Of a DNA stretch of 64,000 nucleotides, positions 26,614 to 36,217 are shown one piece after another. The position numbers were made by a program, and so were the translations under genes. The notes under the pieces were generated by a model that saw only the letters and a program-made list of their open reading frames with translations, was not told the origin of the DNA and did not search any database. The stretch's first letter is position 1. Every line of letters begins with the position of its first letter. This DNA comes from Tolypothrix campylonemoides VB511288 (lineage in GTDB: Bacteria; Cyanobacteriota; Cyanobacteriia; Cyanobacteriales; Nostocaceae): NCBI GenBank assembly GCA_000828075.3, contig JXCB02000033.1:467428-531427 (forward strand), given 5' to 3'.

Positions 26614-29600
26614 CTAATTCGCCTGCACTTGGGCGTTCAAGACTTTGCTAATGCGATCGCGTGTTTCTAACAAATGTGCCTTGGTGTACTCGTCGTTTGA
26701 ACTCACTCCATCCAGTTTCTCATTTAGTTGTTTGAGTTTATACCAAGCTAACGTGCGAGCATCTTCCGGAACGCGTTCTTTTCGCAAAACCATGCGAGTT
26801 AATAAGTCTACATATTGCCGCTGTAAGCCTCGGCGGAGACTGGAAATGACCATGGGCTTGCCGTTAGGTTTCAGAACCTCAGCCCAAATACTGCTTTGCA
26901 ATGTATCATATAGTTCTGGTAAAGACAGAGATTGATTGGGTTGAGTTTTGAGTTCGATGTCCTTAAGGCGGGAAAGGCGATCGCTTGACAGCAAATCCGA
27001 CAACACCGAACCCTGCATAAACAAAACCCAATCATGAATTGGAAAGTCCAAACGACCAGTCCGGGGAGAACTGCCCCAATGCCGCCAACGCGAAGGTGCT
27101 AATTTATTCAGCAGTTCTGGTGGGAAGCTGAGAGCATCCTCGGCAAAGACATACTTTTCTATAAGCTCTAACGCCTGCCGTTGTTTTTCCACAGGCACAG
27201 GCTGAAATGGTAATTGTCCTCGGGGATCACCCGGTTGAACTCTGTAGAAAGACTGACCGCCAACGTATTTTGTAATGTAGTAAATATTTTGGAAATAATT
27301 ACTGAATACCGTGCCAAATTGTTCTTTCACATCGCTAAAACTGTTGCCAGACAACAGGTCATCTTGGTTGAGACGCTGCCACATAACCCGCGCATTATCC
27401 AATTGCCAATGAGAATAAAGCAGCACATTACTGCTGTTATCCCAAGCATTGGCAGTGGGGTCAAGGTCAAACACATCTTCATCTGTGGAATAACTGAACT
27501 CAGGCTTATCTGATTGGTTGGCAAGTTTATCCAAAAATGGTTTTTCTGTTGTGGGAGTTGCTGCTGGAATTGGTGTGTAGCCGTACTGAATCGCCCACTC
27601 ATCATAAGGTCCGATCATCTTGGGAAAATAATCTCCCTGCTTAGTGCCTCGGGGTGCAATATTTGGCGGAATATAGTCCATTACTGACGTAATCAGACCT
27701 TTGCTACCAGTGATATCTCTATTGTTCATCTGTTCTGGACTCAGCAGAGTGCTTCCACGGAAGTTATGCCTTAACCCCAAAGTGTGTCCCACTTCATGAG
27801 CAATAATTAACCGTAAATATTGATGAATATAGTCTTTCATTTGCTCATTACTTGGCGGAACGTCTCGCAAAAGCTTCATTGCCAGTGAACCATAAGCAAA
27901 TTGGTTAGCAGCTTCCATGCCATAGCAAAGGTCGTACTGACCTGCCAGTTTTGATAAATTGTTGGTTAACCCCTCCTCCAAAGTCTGCGTAGAATCGCTA
28001 TTTTTTGGCTCTAATTTATTGGCGCAAAGCAGGCTGTTTTCCATCAACGCAGACAGCGGCGTCTGATTTTGTGTTTGGTTGAGTTGTACAACTTTAGGAT
28101 ACTCATTTTTGAGTGCGCGTATAAAGCTGCCATCTACAAGAATATCTGCATCTATAATTTCACCAGTTAAAGGGTTAACGCGAGATGGTCCCAGAGCAAA
28201 ATATCCATCTACCGTGTTAATCCAGCGAATTGTGTTGTAGCGTATATCTGCTGGGTCCCAGGTGGCGTCATCCGGCATTTGACGCACTTGAATTGCATCC
28301 TTGAATCCTGCCTTTTCAAAAGCTTTATTCCACATCAAGACGCCTTCTTTTATAGCATCGCGATACTCTAGGGGTACTGCGTTATCAATCCAGAAGACAA
28401 TGGGTTTTTTGGGTGGAGAAATGGCAGCGCTGGGGTCTTGTTTTTCTAAATGCCAGCGGTTAATGTAGCGGACAAATGGCTCTTTACGCTCGTCGTTGGA
28501 TAAGTCTTGGTAGGCGGTGATAAAATAGCCTAAACGCTCATCGGCTAAACGCGATCGGTAATTGTTCTGTGGAAGTTCGGACAGACTATAATGAACGCGT
28601 AAAGTGAAGCCTCGGGGATCTGCAAGCGCACCAAAACGCTGCTTTTCAGCATTGACACGGGTGTTGGTGAAATTCAACACCGACTCAATTTCCATATTTT
28701 GGGGAAAGGCTTTCGCTGTTCCAAAATAGGATTTATCTGCGGCTGGAGCAACTCCTAAACTGAAAGATAATCCAGCCAAGTCTGTTAGCAGCACGTCGCC
28801 CAAGTCGATGAGAATTGTTTTGTTTACTGGGTGAATGCTTTTGATGGTAACAGAGTAGAGAACTGAGTCACTGAAAGACCGGGCAAGCGATCGCTGTTGT
28901 GGATCTCCTTCACGAGCGCGAAAATTGACATTGCGAACCACAAATTGCAATTTGTTATTCGTCCGTTGTAAATAAAACAAAAAATCCTGCAACGGCATCC
29001 CACTATAGATTCCAGCTTGACCAATGCCAGATTCTAACGTTGCTGTAGCTAAATAATTTTTATTAAGCTGTTCCGGCTTAATTTCTAGATAAATTTTATT
29101 TTTTTCCTTATCTCGGTACAGAGTAAACAGTCCCTGTAATATTTCAGTATCTTTTACGACTTTATCAAACGGCTCTAATTCGTCCTTTTTTACTGGTTTC
29201 GGGGTGACATCAGTTTTTTCATCCGGCTTAGCGGGCTTATCTAGAATGTTCTGTACTTGCAAAAATGGTTGCTGTTCAGCTTTTTTAGTATCTTTAACTA
29301 CCCACATAAAAGATTGACGCTCTGCTTGTTGCTTCCCATCAATCACCCACACTTGTTGTGGTGGTAGCCCGAGTTTCTGGAAATTTGTAGCGTTCAGTGT
29401 TCCAGACTGAGATGATTGCGATGACGCAAAGGAGATGGGGCGATCAGGAGATAACGAGGATGAGGGGGATGAGGGAGTGAGTCTGGGAAAGATTTTCTCC
29501 TTGTCTGCTTGTCCCCAAGTCTTTTTGTCTGCTTGTCTGCTTATACCCGTGTCAACCGTATTCACAGCCTGTGTACCGCTAGAAGCTGGTATACCTAAAA

Positions 29601-29643
29601 ATAAACAATGCAACACAAAAACACAACTAGTAAATCTTCTCAT
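26614..29643 (-). CDS. Secreted zinc-dependent metalloprotease (DUF5117/DUF4953 type)
   Basis: 1009-aa protein with an N-terminal signal peptide (FVLHCLFLGIPASSG) and a metzincin-like zinc site HEVGHTLGLRHN: His616, Glu617, His620 and His626. The region before (about 170-420) matches the DUF5117-like beta domain with VQRSLARSFSDSVLYS-type sequence, and the part after the active site is the large DUF4953-like domain with SVMDYIPPN. A Ser/Pro-rich stretch at about residues 50-75 (TPSSPSSSLSPDRP) is encoded by a G-rich repeat. Substrate unknown. Divergent from the pentapeptide gene. Confidence 0.87.
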   Translation of the reverse strand: MRRFTSCVFVLHCLFLGIPASSGTQAVNTVDTGISRQADKKTWGQADKEKIFPRLTPSSPSSSLSPDRPISFASSQSSQSGTLNATNFQKLGLPPQQVWVIDGKQQAERQSFMWVVKDTKKAEQQPFLQVQNILDKPAKPDEKTDVTPKPVKKDELEPFDKVVKDTEILQGLFTLYRDKEKNKIYLEIKPEQLNKNYLATATLESGIGQAGIYSGMPLQDFLFYLQRTNNKLQFVVRNVNFRAREGDPQQRSLARSFSDSVLYSVTIKSIHPVNKTILIDLGDVLLTDLAGLSFSLGVAPAADKSYFGTAKAFPQNMEIESVLNFTNTRVNAEKQRFGALADPRGFTLRVHYSLSELPQNNYRSRLADERLGYFITAYQDLSNDERKEPFVRYINRWHLEKQDPSAAISPPKKPIVFWIDNAVPLEYRDAIKEGVLMWNKAFEKAGFKDAIQVRQMPDDATWDPADIRYNTIRWINTVDGYFALGPSRVNPLTGEIIDADILVDGSFIRALKNEYPKVVQLNQTQNQTPLSALMENSLLCANKLEPKNSDSTQTLEEGLTNNLSKLAGQYDLCYGMEAANQFAYGSLAMKLLRDVPPSNEQMKDYIHQYLRLIIAHEVGHTLGLRHNFRGSTLLSPEQMNNRDITGSKGLITSVMDYIPPNIAPRGTKQGDYFPKMIGPYDEWAIQYGYTPIPAATPTTEKPFLDKLANQSDKPEFSYSTDEDVFDLDPTANAWDNSSNVLLYSHWQLDNARVMWQRLNQDDLLSGNSFSDVKEQFGTVFSNYFQNIYYITKYVGGQSFYRVQPGDPRGQLPFQPVPVEKQRQALELIEKYVFAEDALSFPPELLNKLAPSRWRHWGSSPRTGRLDFPIHDWVLFMQGSVLSDLLSSDRLSRLKDIELKTQPNQSLSLPELYDTLQSSIWAEVLKPNGKPMVISSLRRGLQRQYVDLLTRMVLRKERVPEDARTLAWYKLKQLNEKLDGVSSNDEYTKAHLLETRDRISKVLNAQVQAN

Positions 29644-30163
29644 CTCATCCGTCCCCGGTCTTAATTTCTATTTTATTTCCAATATCTGTGTAACAAAGCT
29701 GCCTCATACTCTGTTTAACTAAGTGGTAATATCTGAAAACACTCTTTAGCGCTTAATGACAAGCAGTCACCTTTCAAAAGTCAGTTGTCGATACGATTTT
29801 TCCAGCTTTGTTGTAGTCTCTTACAGTAGGAGTTTTCCCAATAATTACTTCCATCGCACAAACTTTGTATTATCTTTACATTTGTCTAGGAAACAAGCAG
29901 AGAAGTTAGTATAACAACTTAAATAAAAACAGGAGGTTACTGACAAACGAAAAACTTTTTAAGCAGACATTTTTTGCCTGAAGGCATAGACTAATACAGA
30001 GGAGCTTTCCGCCCTTAATCTGCTTACGATAGTCTGCATTATTACGTTATTTTCATAAAATATGGTACTAAGTCATACGATTTTTTCCAGTGCCTGAAAC
30101 ACTGGTAGGCAAACATTTTTTTCATCTCGGCTTTAGTTCATCAGCAGGTGCATAGTATTAAAT
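29644..30163. other. Divergent promoter region
   Basis: 520 bp between the metalloprotease and pentapeptide genes, AT-rich, without visible ORFs, RNA genes or strong palindromes. It should contain both promoters. Confidence 0.45.
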
Positions 30164-31891
30164 ATGACAATTATGTCACATTTCTCTCAAATTTGTCAGC
30201 TTTTGAGAACTTGTGTGAAGGGGCATTGGTTAAAAAAGATGTTCAAGAAGACATCTCTGAGCTACCTTGCAGTTTCGCCTTTAAGAAAAATTCATAATAA
30301 GCAGGGCAAAAGAGTTGAGTGTTCCCCAGGCAATTTGCAAGAATTTATATCTCAGGAGAGAGTACAAAAAAGTTTGCAAAAATGGACAAAATCGAAGAGC
30401 AGTTTAACCGCAAATAAAGGCGATCGCCAACTCCATGAAGAGATTTACGAGATACTGGGTGGTGGTACCCTAAAACCTGAAATCTTAGCACAAGTCATGA
30501 GAAGGCTCATGACTAATAATGAATTTAACCCAGTGCGACTTTTCCAACGTTTAGAAGATTTTTACCACCGTTGGTGTCATGGAGAATTTATTGATGCTTC
30601 AGCTGCTCATAACTTGCCTATGAAAAAGATGCTGAAGATGCAAGCACAAGACATTGCGATCGGACTAAGGCAGGTAGATATCAATACGGGGCTGAATGTG
30701 ATGATTTTGCTTTTGGAGTTACACCGCTATGCTCAACAGCGAGATGATCTCAAGCATCAAATGATCTTTTATCCCTCTGGTCAAAGGGATAAAGACCATT
30801 TTTTCACCTCTCAACTCCTTCGCATCATTAACTATAGCGATGCGATTGAAATTGGAAATTTTAGTAATGTTGTTGGCGAATTTCTCACAAGGGGCAATTT
30901 TAGCGGTGCATACCTGGGTGATGCCAACTTGACAGGCGTCAATTTTAGCCATGCCAACCTCAATAGCGCATACTTGGGTGATGCCAACCTCACAGGTACC
31001 AACTTAAGTGCTGCTAACCTCAGCACTGCTAACCTCGGTGATGCGAACCTCAGTGGTGCTAACCTCAGTGATGCTAACCTTAAGCGTACCGACCTCAGCA
31101 GTAGCAATTTGTGTGGTGCTAACCTGAGTGGTGCCAACCTCAGCCATGCTAACCTCAGTAGTGCCGACCTCAGCAGTGCTGACCTCAGCAATGTTGACCT
31201 CAGAGGTGCCAACCTGACAAGCGCTAACCTCAGAGATGCTGAACTTTCTCGTGCCAATCTCACTGACGCCATCTTCTTTGGTGCTAACCTCAGTGATGCA
31301 CACCTCAACAGTGTAGACCTCAGCCATGCAGACTTTTGCCGCGCAGACCTCAGCGGTGCCGACCTCAGTGGTGCTATCCTCAGAGGTACTAACCTGAGCG
31401 ATACAATTCTGTTTAGTACTAACCTCACAAACACTATTCTCGTCGCTGCTGACTTAAGTTATGCCAAACTCAACGGCGCAAAACTCAACAGCGCTAACCT
31501 CAAAGGCGCTATTCTCTTAGGTGCGGATCTCAGCGGCGTAGACTTGAGTGGAGTCATTCTCAACGAAGCCGACCTCAGTGGAGTTCTTCTCACCGAAGCC
31601 GATGTCAGTGGTGCTGACCTCAGCGATGCCATCCTTTTTGGTACTGACCTAAGTTATGCCAACTTGAGCAGCGCTAACCTGAGTGGTAGTAATCTTAGTG
31701 GCGCTATCCTCAGTGGTGCCGACCTTAGTTACACTGATCTCAGCTATGCTATTCTCGCTGATGCAGACCTCAGTGATGCCAATCTCGCAGAAATGACCTG
31801 GAATGAAAATCTGGAGTGGCAAACTGTACGTGGACTTGACACCGCTGTCAATGTGCCACAAGCATTAAAGCAGCAATTAGGTCTTTTGTAA
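30164..31891 (+). CDS. Pentapeptide-repeat protein with helical N-terminal domain
   Basis: 575-aa protein. Residues about 240-550 are some sixty tandem pentapeptides of the A(D/N)LSx type, which fold as a right-handed quadrilateral beta-helix. The first ~235 residues are not repeats. They are basic at first and then helical (EEIYEILGGGTLKPEILAQV, MKKMLKMQAQDIAIGLRQVD), and I recognise no family in them. The repeat DNA is itself regular at 15-bp steps, so antisense frames are open by periodicity only. Function unknown. Confidence 0.88.
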   Translation: MTIMSHFSQICQLLRTCVKGHWLKKMFKKTSLSYLAVSPLRKIHNKQGKRVECSPGNLQEFISQERVQKSLQKWTKSKSSLTANKGDRQLHEEIYEILGGGTLKPEILAQVMRRLMTNNEFNPVRLFQRLEDFYHRWCHGEFIDASAAHNLPMKKMLKMQAQDIAIGLRQVDINTGLNVMILLLELHRYAQQRDDLKHQMIFYPSGQRDKDHFFTSQLLRIINYSDAIEIGNFSNVVGEFLTRGNFSGAYLGDANLTGVNFSHANLNSAYLGDANLTGTNLSAANLSTANLGDANLSGANLSDANLKRTDLSSSNLCGANLSGANLSHANLSSADLSSADLSNVDLRGANLTSANLRDAELSRANLTDAIFFGANLSDAHLNSVDLSHADFCRADLSGADLSGAILRGTNLSDTILFSTNLTNTILVAADLSYAKLNGAKLNSANLKGAILLGADLSGVDLSGVILNEADLSGVLLTEADVSGADLSDAILFGTDLSYANLSSANLSGSNLSGAILSGADLSYTDLSYAILADADLSDANLAEMTWNENLEWQTVRGLDTAVNVPQALKQQLGLL

Positions 31892-32157
31892 GGCATTGCG
31901 CCTGAGTGGGTCTAGGGTGTAGTCCAATACAGTTCGGATAAGGCAACTAACCCCCCCCAACCTCCCTTCCCTACCAGGGAAGGAGGGAGTCTTCCTCGCC
32001 TCTGGTTGCAGGAGAGGAGGTGGGGCTGGAGTCAAAGGAGCCGGGTAACAAACTTAATAAGTTTGTAGTTAAGCTTTAATCCTATGCTTACTGACACAAG
32101 GACTTCAGTCCTTACTACAGTATTTCTTCTCCTTACTCCTCCTACTCCCCCAGGTCA

Positions 32158-32904
32158 TTACGCAACCACTAACTCTGACTCACTTTCTGATGGCGCACCA
32201 TCTTGTACCAAGGAAGGTCTGTTATCATTGCGTTGCAACATATTACCTGCAAATGCTAACAAGGCGTTAGTCTTACGAGTGCGCCACTCATCCACGAGTT
32301 TCTGCACTTGGATTGCAGACATCCGCCGTGTCATGGCTTCATAAAGATAGGCAGCATGACCAGTCTCATCCTGGGCAATGCTCAACATCCCTAGTTTTAG
32401 GTTACGAGCAATTGGGTCATCTTCAGGTAACACGTTTGCCATCCGGGCAAAGTCTTTGCTAGCATCCAACTCTAGGATGTAGGTGCTAGCCATAAACACA
32501 TCCCAATCAATATTCTCAGGTTTAAGCTGTTCTTGAGAGTAACCTTCAAAGAATGCGGCAAAGAAGGGGCTGCGCCGTTGTTGAGTTTTATTTTCCTCCG
32601 GATTCTTAGGCAAACTTTTAAAATCTATAACACTTTTATTAAGTTGTTTTAAGGCATGAGCAAAAATTTGACCATGCTTGGTTTCATCTGATGCGTGTTT
32701 TGCCAGTTTTTCTGCTAGCCATGTGTCGCCTTCTGCTGCGGCGCGATCGCTCAGTTTAGTGAGAAATGGAACAGACCCAGACTCTGCCAACTGGAACCCT
32801 GCAAGAACGTTGGGGCGGGTTTTGATGTCGCGGATTTGCAGAGCAGAAAAATAAGCCATAGCACCAGAACCAACTAAGTGCATGACATAAGTCAAGAAGT
32901 TCAT
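32158..32904 (-). CDS. Ferritin-like diiron protein
   Basis: 248-aa four-helix protein. Iron-ligand patterns seen are Glu41 (QLAESGS), DETKH (about 73-77, ExxH type), the TYILELDASKDF helix and a second DETGHAAYLYEA. This matches a two-iron ferritin-like site. The C-terminus is disordered (QDGAPSESESELVVA). Relatives act as oxidases, oxygenases or peroxide scavengers, and I cannot choose. It is not close to acsF, the other diiron gene in this window. Confidence 0.75.
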   Translation of the reverse strand: MNFLTYVMHLVGSGAMAYFSALQIRDIKTRPNVLAGFQLAESGSVPFLTKLSDRAAAEGDTWLAEKLAKHASDETKHGQIFAHALKQLNKSVIDFKSLPKNPEENKTQQRRSPFFAAFFEGYSQEQLKPENIDWDVFMASTYILELDASKDFARMANVLPEDDPIARNLKLGMLSIAQDETGHAAYLYEAMTRRMSAIQVQKLVDEWRTRKTNALLAFAGNMLQRNDNRPSLVQDGAPSESESELVVA

Positions 32905-33010
32905 GAGTAACTCGTGCTTATTGTGAGGAAGTTACATTCCTTATAGTAATCCTCATTTTCGGTTTGGGTTACTTATTTTTCTCGTTCCTTGAAATACTTT
33001 GACATCTTCC

Positions 33011-33146
33011 CGCCACTGGTTCGGAGTATGCGAGTCATTGGTTAGAAACCAGAGAAGGCTTCCAGGGATTAACCGCAAGCTAGTTACCTTGCAACTGAAT
33101 GACCATCTAGGTGCAAAACCTAGCCGGCAAGTGCAGCGGTGAAATC
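33011..33146 (+). ncRNA. Structured RNA candidate, HEARO/omega-RNA-like remnant
   Basis: Three nested perfect helices are visible: ACCGC (33072-33076) with GCGGT (33136-33140); CTTGC (33088-33092) with GCAAG (33127-33131); CTAGGT (33107-33112) with ACCTAG (33118-33123), loop GCAAA. Upstream, TGGTT AGA AACCA (33039-33051) makes another hairpin, and TTTGACATCTTCCCGCC resembles the ends of IS200/IS605-type elements. HEARO RNAs (the guide RNAs of IscB/IsrB) occur in cyanobacteria, often without their ORF, and tend to abut GTGA or ATGA; GTGA is at 33139-33142. No IscB gene follows. Family assignment is tentative. Confidence 0.4.
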
Positions 33147-33410
33147 ACATCCCCCACTAGAGGACTTTGATAAAATTTGGGAGGATTCAAAATGGCTTCC
33201 TTCACAAGCCCCAGTGATACCTGCTTCACAAAACTCAAAATTTTCAAACGCCAGATTTTATGTAGTAAGACCTGGTGATACATTAGAAAGCCAAGTTGTG
33301 ATATGGCGCTGCTATGTAGCTATTGGTATCATAAAAGTAATTGGCATCCCTATTCAGTAGCTTTCCATAATGCTGTGTTTAAAATCATTTCAAAGAGCTT
33401 ATTTATTTGA
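33139..33410 (+). pseudogene. LysM-like short gene, apparently frameshifted
   Basis: From GTG 33139 the frame reads MKSHPPLEDFDKIWEDSKWL and then ARFYVVRPGDTLES, a typical LysM beginning, and stops at 33360 after a sequence that does not look like LysM. From about 33297 another frame reads CSYWYHKSNWHPYSVAFHNA and stops at 33410, which fits better as the continuation. I infer a frameshift near 33290. LysM domains bind peptidoglycan or are docking modules. The first codon coincides with the end of the RNA candidate. Confidence 0.45.
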
Positions 33411-33909
33411 CGACTTTGAAATTGAAATCAAAGAAAAAATTTTCACTAAATACAAGTATGCTTTGGCATATATTGGTGTAGATTTTGAGAGAGAAGATGT
33501 CCAAGAAGCTCTCCTCAACTGTATTGAGGGCTTTGAAGATGCCATATGTGCCACTATCGCTTACTGGTACTGGCTAACAGAAAATTCTCAACCTTTCTAT
33601 GCAAATGCTTGTCTAATTCAAGCGATAGCTCAACGTTGGAGCTCCAGCTATTGGAAAGACGAATACTTAGACAACCCTAATTTTAAAAGCCCAAGCTTTG
33701 CATGGTGGGAACAAGCCGGAAAAGTGTGGGGTCAGGATTTAAGAAATCAAATGATTGCTGATGTAAACGAAGATTATATCTTGTTCCGAACAGGCAAGAG
33801 AATAAGTTTTTCTATAGCTACAAGATGGGGCTGGGAAAGGTTGAAGGAATATGCCCTCACGCAACAACTAGAAGCAGAGGAACAATACCGTCAACGGCAA
33901 AGATTTTAA
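33370..33909 (+). CDS. Hypothetical protein, Trp-rich
   Basis: 179-aa protein I do not recognise. It begins MLCLKSFQRAYLFDDFEIEI and contains several Trp and aromatic residues (AYWYWLTENSQPF, SFAWWEQAGKVWGQ, TRWGWERLKEYA). It is mixed alpha with a charged C-terminus (EEQYRQRQRF). No membrane segment or signal peptide. It overlaps the second frame of the LysM-like remnant, so the two may once have been adjacent genes of one unit. Convergent with the UbiB gene. Confidence 0.55.
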   Translation: MLCLKSFQRAYLFDDFEIEIKEKIFTKYKYALAYIGVDFEREDVQEALLNCIEGFEDAICATIAYWYWLTENSQPFYANACLIQAIAQRWSSSYWKDEYLDNPNFKSPSFAWWEQAGKVWGQDLRNQMIADVNEDYILFRTGKRISFSIATRWGWERLKEYALTQQLEAEEQYRQRQRF

Positions 33910-34084
33910 TTAACGAAGCATCACACGTTGCTTTATCCGATATTTAATGTTGTGTATTTTTTCAACCTCAAAACACTCCGTTTACTTTCATGAGTGGTAA
34001 AGCGCTTTTAGAATTGTATAGCCCTACTCTTCTAGAGTAAGGGCATTTTGGCGAAGGTCTTGTCAAAGAAACCAGGTTTGTCGG

Positions 34085-36217
34085 CTACACTCTTGCAGCA
34101 GGTAAAGCTAACCTTGCAGGCTGCTCTAAGGTGCTATCTTCAGCGCTATACACTTGGTCTGATGCCAAGAGTTGCCGAATTAACCTGGCTACAGCTTTCT
34201 GCGCAAACTGGTTGGCGACTTGTTGACCTAAACGCTGTACCCCAGGATTGAACAACAACTGAACAACTTGAGGCGCGAGCCGCGCCGGGTCAAAACCACG
34301 AGTTTCTTGAAGAATATTCAAAATCCGTTTGATGTGATCCAAGGTTTGTTGTTGTTCGATGGAAGCACCAGGAGTTTCATTGACTGTTGTGATCCCAACT
34401 CTTTCCCGTAGCAGGTATGTAAAGTTATGTAAAACATTTCTACCTAAAGCATCGAGTCCTTTGACAACTTCATCCACGAGTTTGTCTCGAATGAAAGCAC
34501 CGCGTTCGGAAGACAGAAAGTCTATTCCCTGATTCAGTACCAAGTCAAAGTCATAGTCTTGACTATTACGAGCATTACGTAACAAGTTTTCTAAACGGTT
34601 CCAGCGGAATGTACCTTCTTTAAAGAGCAAATCTCGCAACGATGATCTTAATTCCGGTGCTTGATCAGTTAACAAACGTTTGGCAACGTAGGGATAAGCT
34701 TCGCTGAGGACTTTGAAGTTGGGGTCAATATTAATGGCGATGCCTTCCAGTGTCACCAATGAACGGATAATTAAGGCGTAGTAAGCTGGAACGCGGAAAG
34801 GATACTCATACATCAACGCCGATAAATCATCTGTAATACTTTTGATGTTCAACTCAGCGACGCTGGCTCCCAAGGCGTTACCAAACACTCTAGCAAACGC
34901 TGGAATGATCGGTGTCAAGTCGGTGTCTGGTGTCAAAAATTCCAGCTTGACGTAATCACGACCTAAACCTTCAAAGTCGCGGTTCACCAAGTGAACGATC
35001 GCCTCCAGCAAACCATAGCGCTGCTGTGGCTTAATCTCGCTCATCATCCCAAAGTCGAGATAAGCCAATTGACCATCAACTGTAGCTAACAAATTACCTG
35101 GGTGAGGATCAGCGTGGAAAAATCCATGTTCCAGCAACTGGCGCAGCGAACACTGTACACCTACTTCAATTAAATAACGAGCATTTATACCGAGAGCGCG
35201 AAGTTCTTCTGTCTGAGTTAATTTAACGCCATTAATCCACTCCATCGTCAAAACGCGACGATTGGTATATTCCCAGTATATTTTCGGTACATAAACGTCT
35301 TTCATGTGACCATAAAGCTGGAAAAACCGCTCGGCATTTTCTCCCTCATGAATATAGTCCATCTCTTCAAAGATGCGATCGCCTAATTCATCGAGGATAC
35401 CAACAAGGTCACTCCGCACCCGTTTGATATTTCTTTGCGCCAATTTAGCCAGCCGACGCAGAATATACAAATCAATGGTGATGCGTTCTCTTAAGTCCGG
35501 ACGTTGGACTTTCACAGCGACTTCTTCACCAGTTTTCAGCTTACCTTTATAAACTTGACCCAAGGAAGCAGCAGCAATTGGTTCCCGAGACAGTTCAAGA
35601 TAAATCTCTTCTGGAGAAGCACCCAGTTCTTCTTCAATAAACCGATAAGCAATTTCGTTGGGAAAAGGTGGTAATTTGTCTTGCAGTTGAGTGAGTTCCT
35701 CCAGATACACAGGAGGAACGAGATCCGGTCGGGTGGACAAAGCTTGTCCAATTTTAATGTAAGCAGGTCCCAGGTTCGTCAGCAGTTCTCGCAGTTGAAT
35801 TGCTCGCCGTTGGTCATTTTTGACAGCAACTCCCCGCTGGCTATCCCACCATAACCCCAAAGCAAAGGTAATCGTTGATGTTAAAACTGTAACAATACGT
35901 CGGAAAACCTGTAAGGGTCTTTTTTTGTAATGCGCCGAAATCTCCTGGGGGTTGTAACGTATTGTTTCACCAGTTGTTGTAGTTAGTAGGACATCGCGGC
36001 TCTGGGTTTCCTCTGGGCTTGGTAAGCTGACAACTTTGATTGCACTATTTTCAAGCACTTTACTATTGGATAGCTGATCTTGAGGAAAATTCTTAATGCG
36101 ACTGTCCTCAATGGATACTTGACGTAAATTGGAACCGCTACTTCTGCGGCTGTCTTCCTTCATTAATTGGGAAGTAAGGGGAACTGTCTTAGCATTCATG
36201 TAGCTCTTCCACCACAT
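34085..36217 (-). CDS. ABC1/UbiB-family atypical kinase
   Basis: 710-aa protein of the ABC1/AarF/UbiB family. Family motifs are YIKIGQALSTRPDLVP (KxGQ), ASLGQVYKGKLKTGEEVAVK (Ala-rich nucleotide loop and the Lys), HADPHPGNLL (catalytic loop) and YLDFGMM (metal Asp). Cyanobacterial and plastid members act on quinone or tocopherol metabolism or thylakoid stress responses. The C-terminal ~200 residues are a helical extension, perhaps membrane-associated. Met7 is an equally good start (MNAKTVPLTS). Monocistronic. Confidence 0.88.
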   Translation of the reverse strand: MWWKSYMNAKTVPLTSQLMKEDSRRSSGSNLRQVSIEDSRIKNFPQDQLSNSKVLENSAIKVVSLPSPEETQSRDVLLTTTTGETIRYNPQEISAHYKKRPLQVFRRIVTVLTSTITFALGLWWDSQRGVAVKNDQRRAIQLRELLTNLGPAYIKIGQALSTRPDLVPPVYLEELTQLQDKLPPFPNEIAYRFIEEELGASPEEIYLELSREPIAAASLGQVYKGKLKTGEEVAVKVQRPDLRERITIDLYILRRLAKLAQRNIKRVRSDLVGILDELGDRIFEEMDYIHEGENAERFFQLYGHMKDVYVPKIYWEYTNRRVLTMEWINGVKLTQTEELRALGINARYLIEVGVQCSLRQLLEHGFFHADPHPGNLLATVDGQLAYLDFGMMSEIKPQQRYGLLEAIVHLVNRDFEGLGRDYVKLEFLTPDTDLTPIIPAFARVFGNALGASVAELNIKSITDDLSALMYEYPFRVPAYYALIIRSLVTLEGIAINIDPNFKVLSEAYPYVAKRLLTDQAPELRSSLRDLLFKEGTFRWNRLENLLRNARNSQDYDFDLVLNQGIDFLSSERGAFIRDKLVDEVVKGLDALGRNVLHNFTYLLRERVGITTVNETPGASIEQQQTLDHIKRILNILQETRGFDPARLAPQVVQLLFNPGVQRLGQQVANQFAQKAVARLIRQLLASDQVYSAEDSTLEQPARLALPAARV

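Noticed and set aside
30832-31434. 200-aa and other antisense ORFs over the pentapeptide gene
   Set aside because: They stay open only because the sense gene repeats every 15 bp; composition is repetitive Leu/Arg/Ser.
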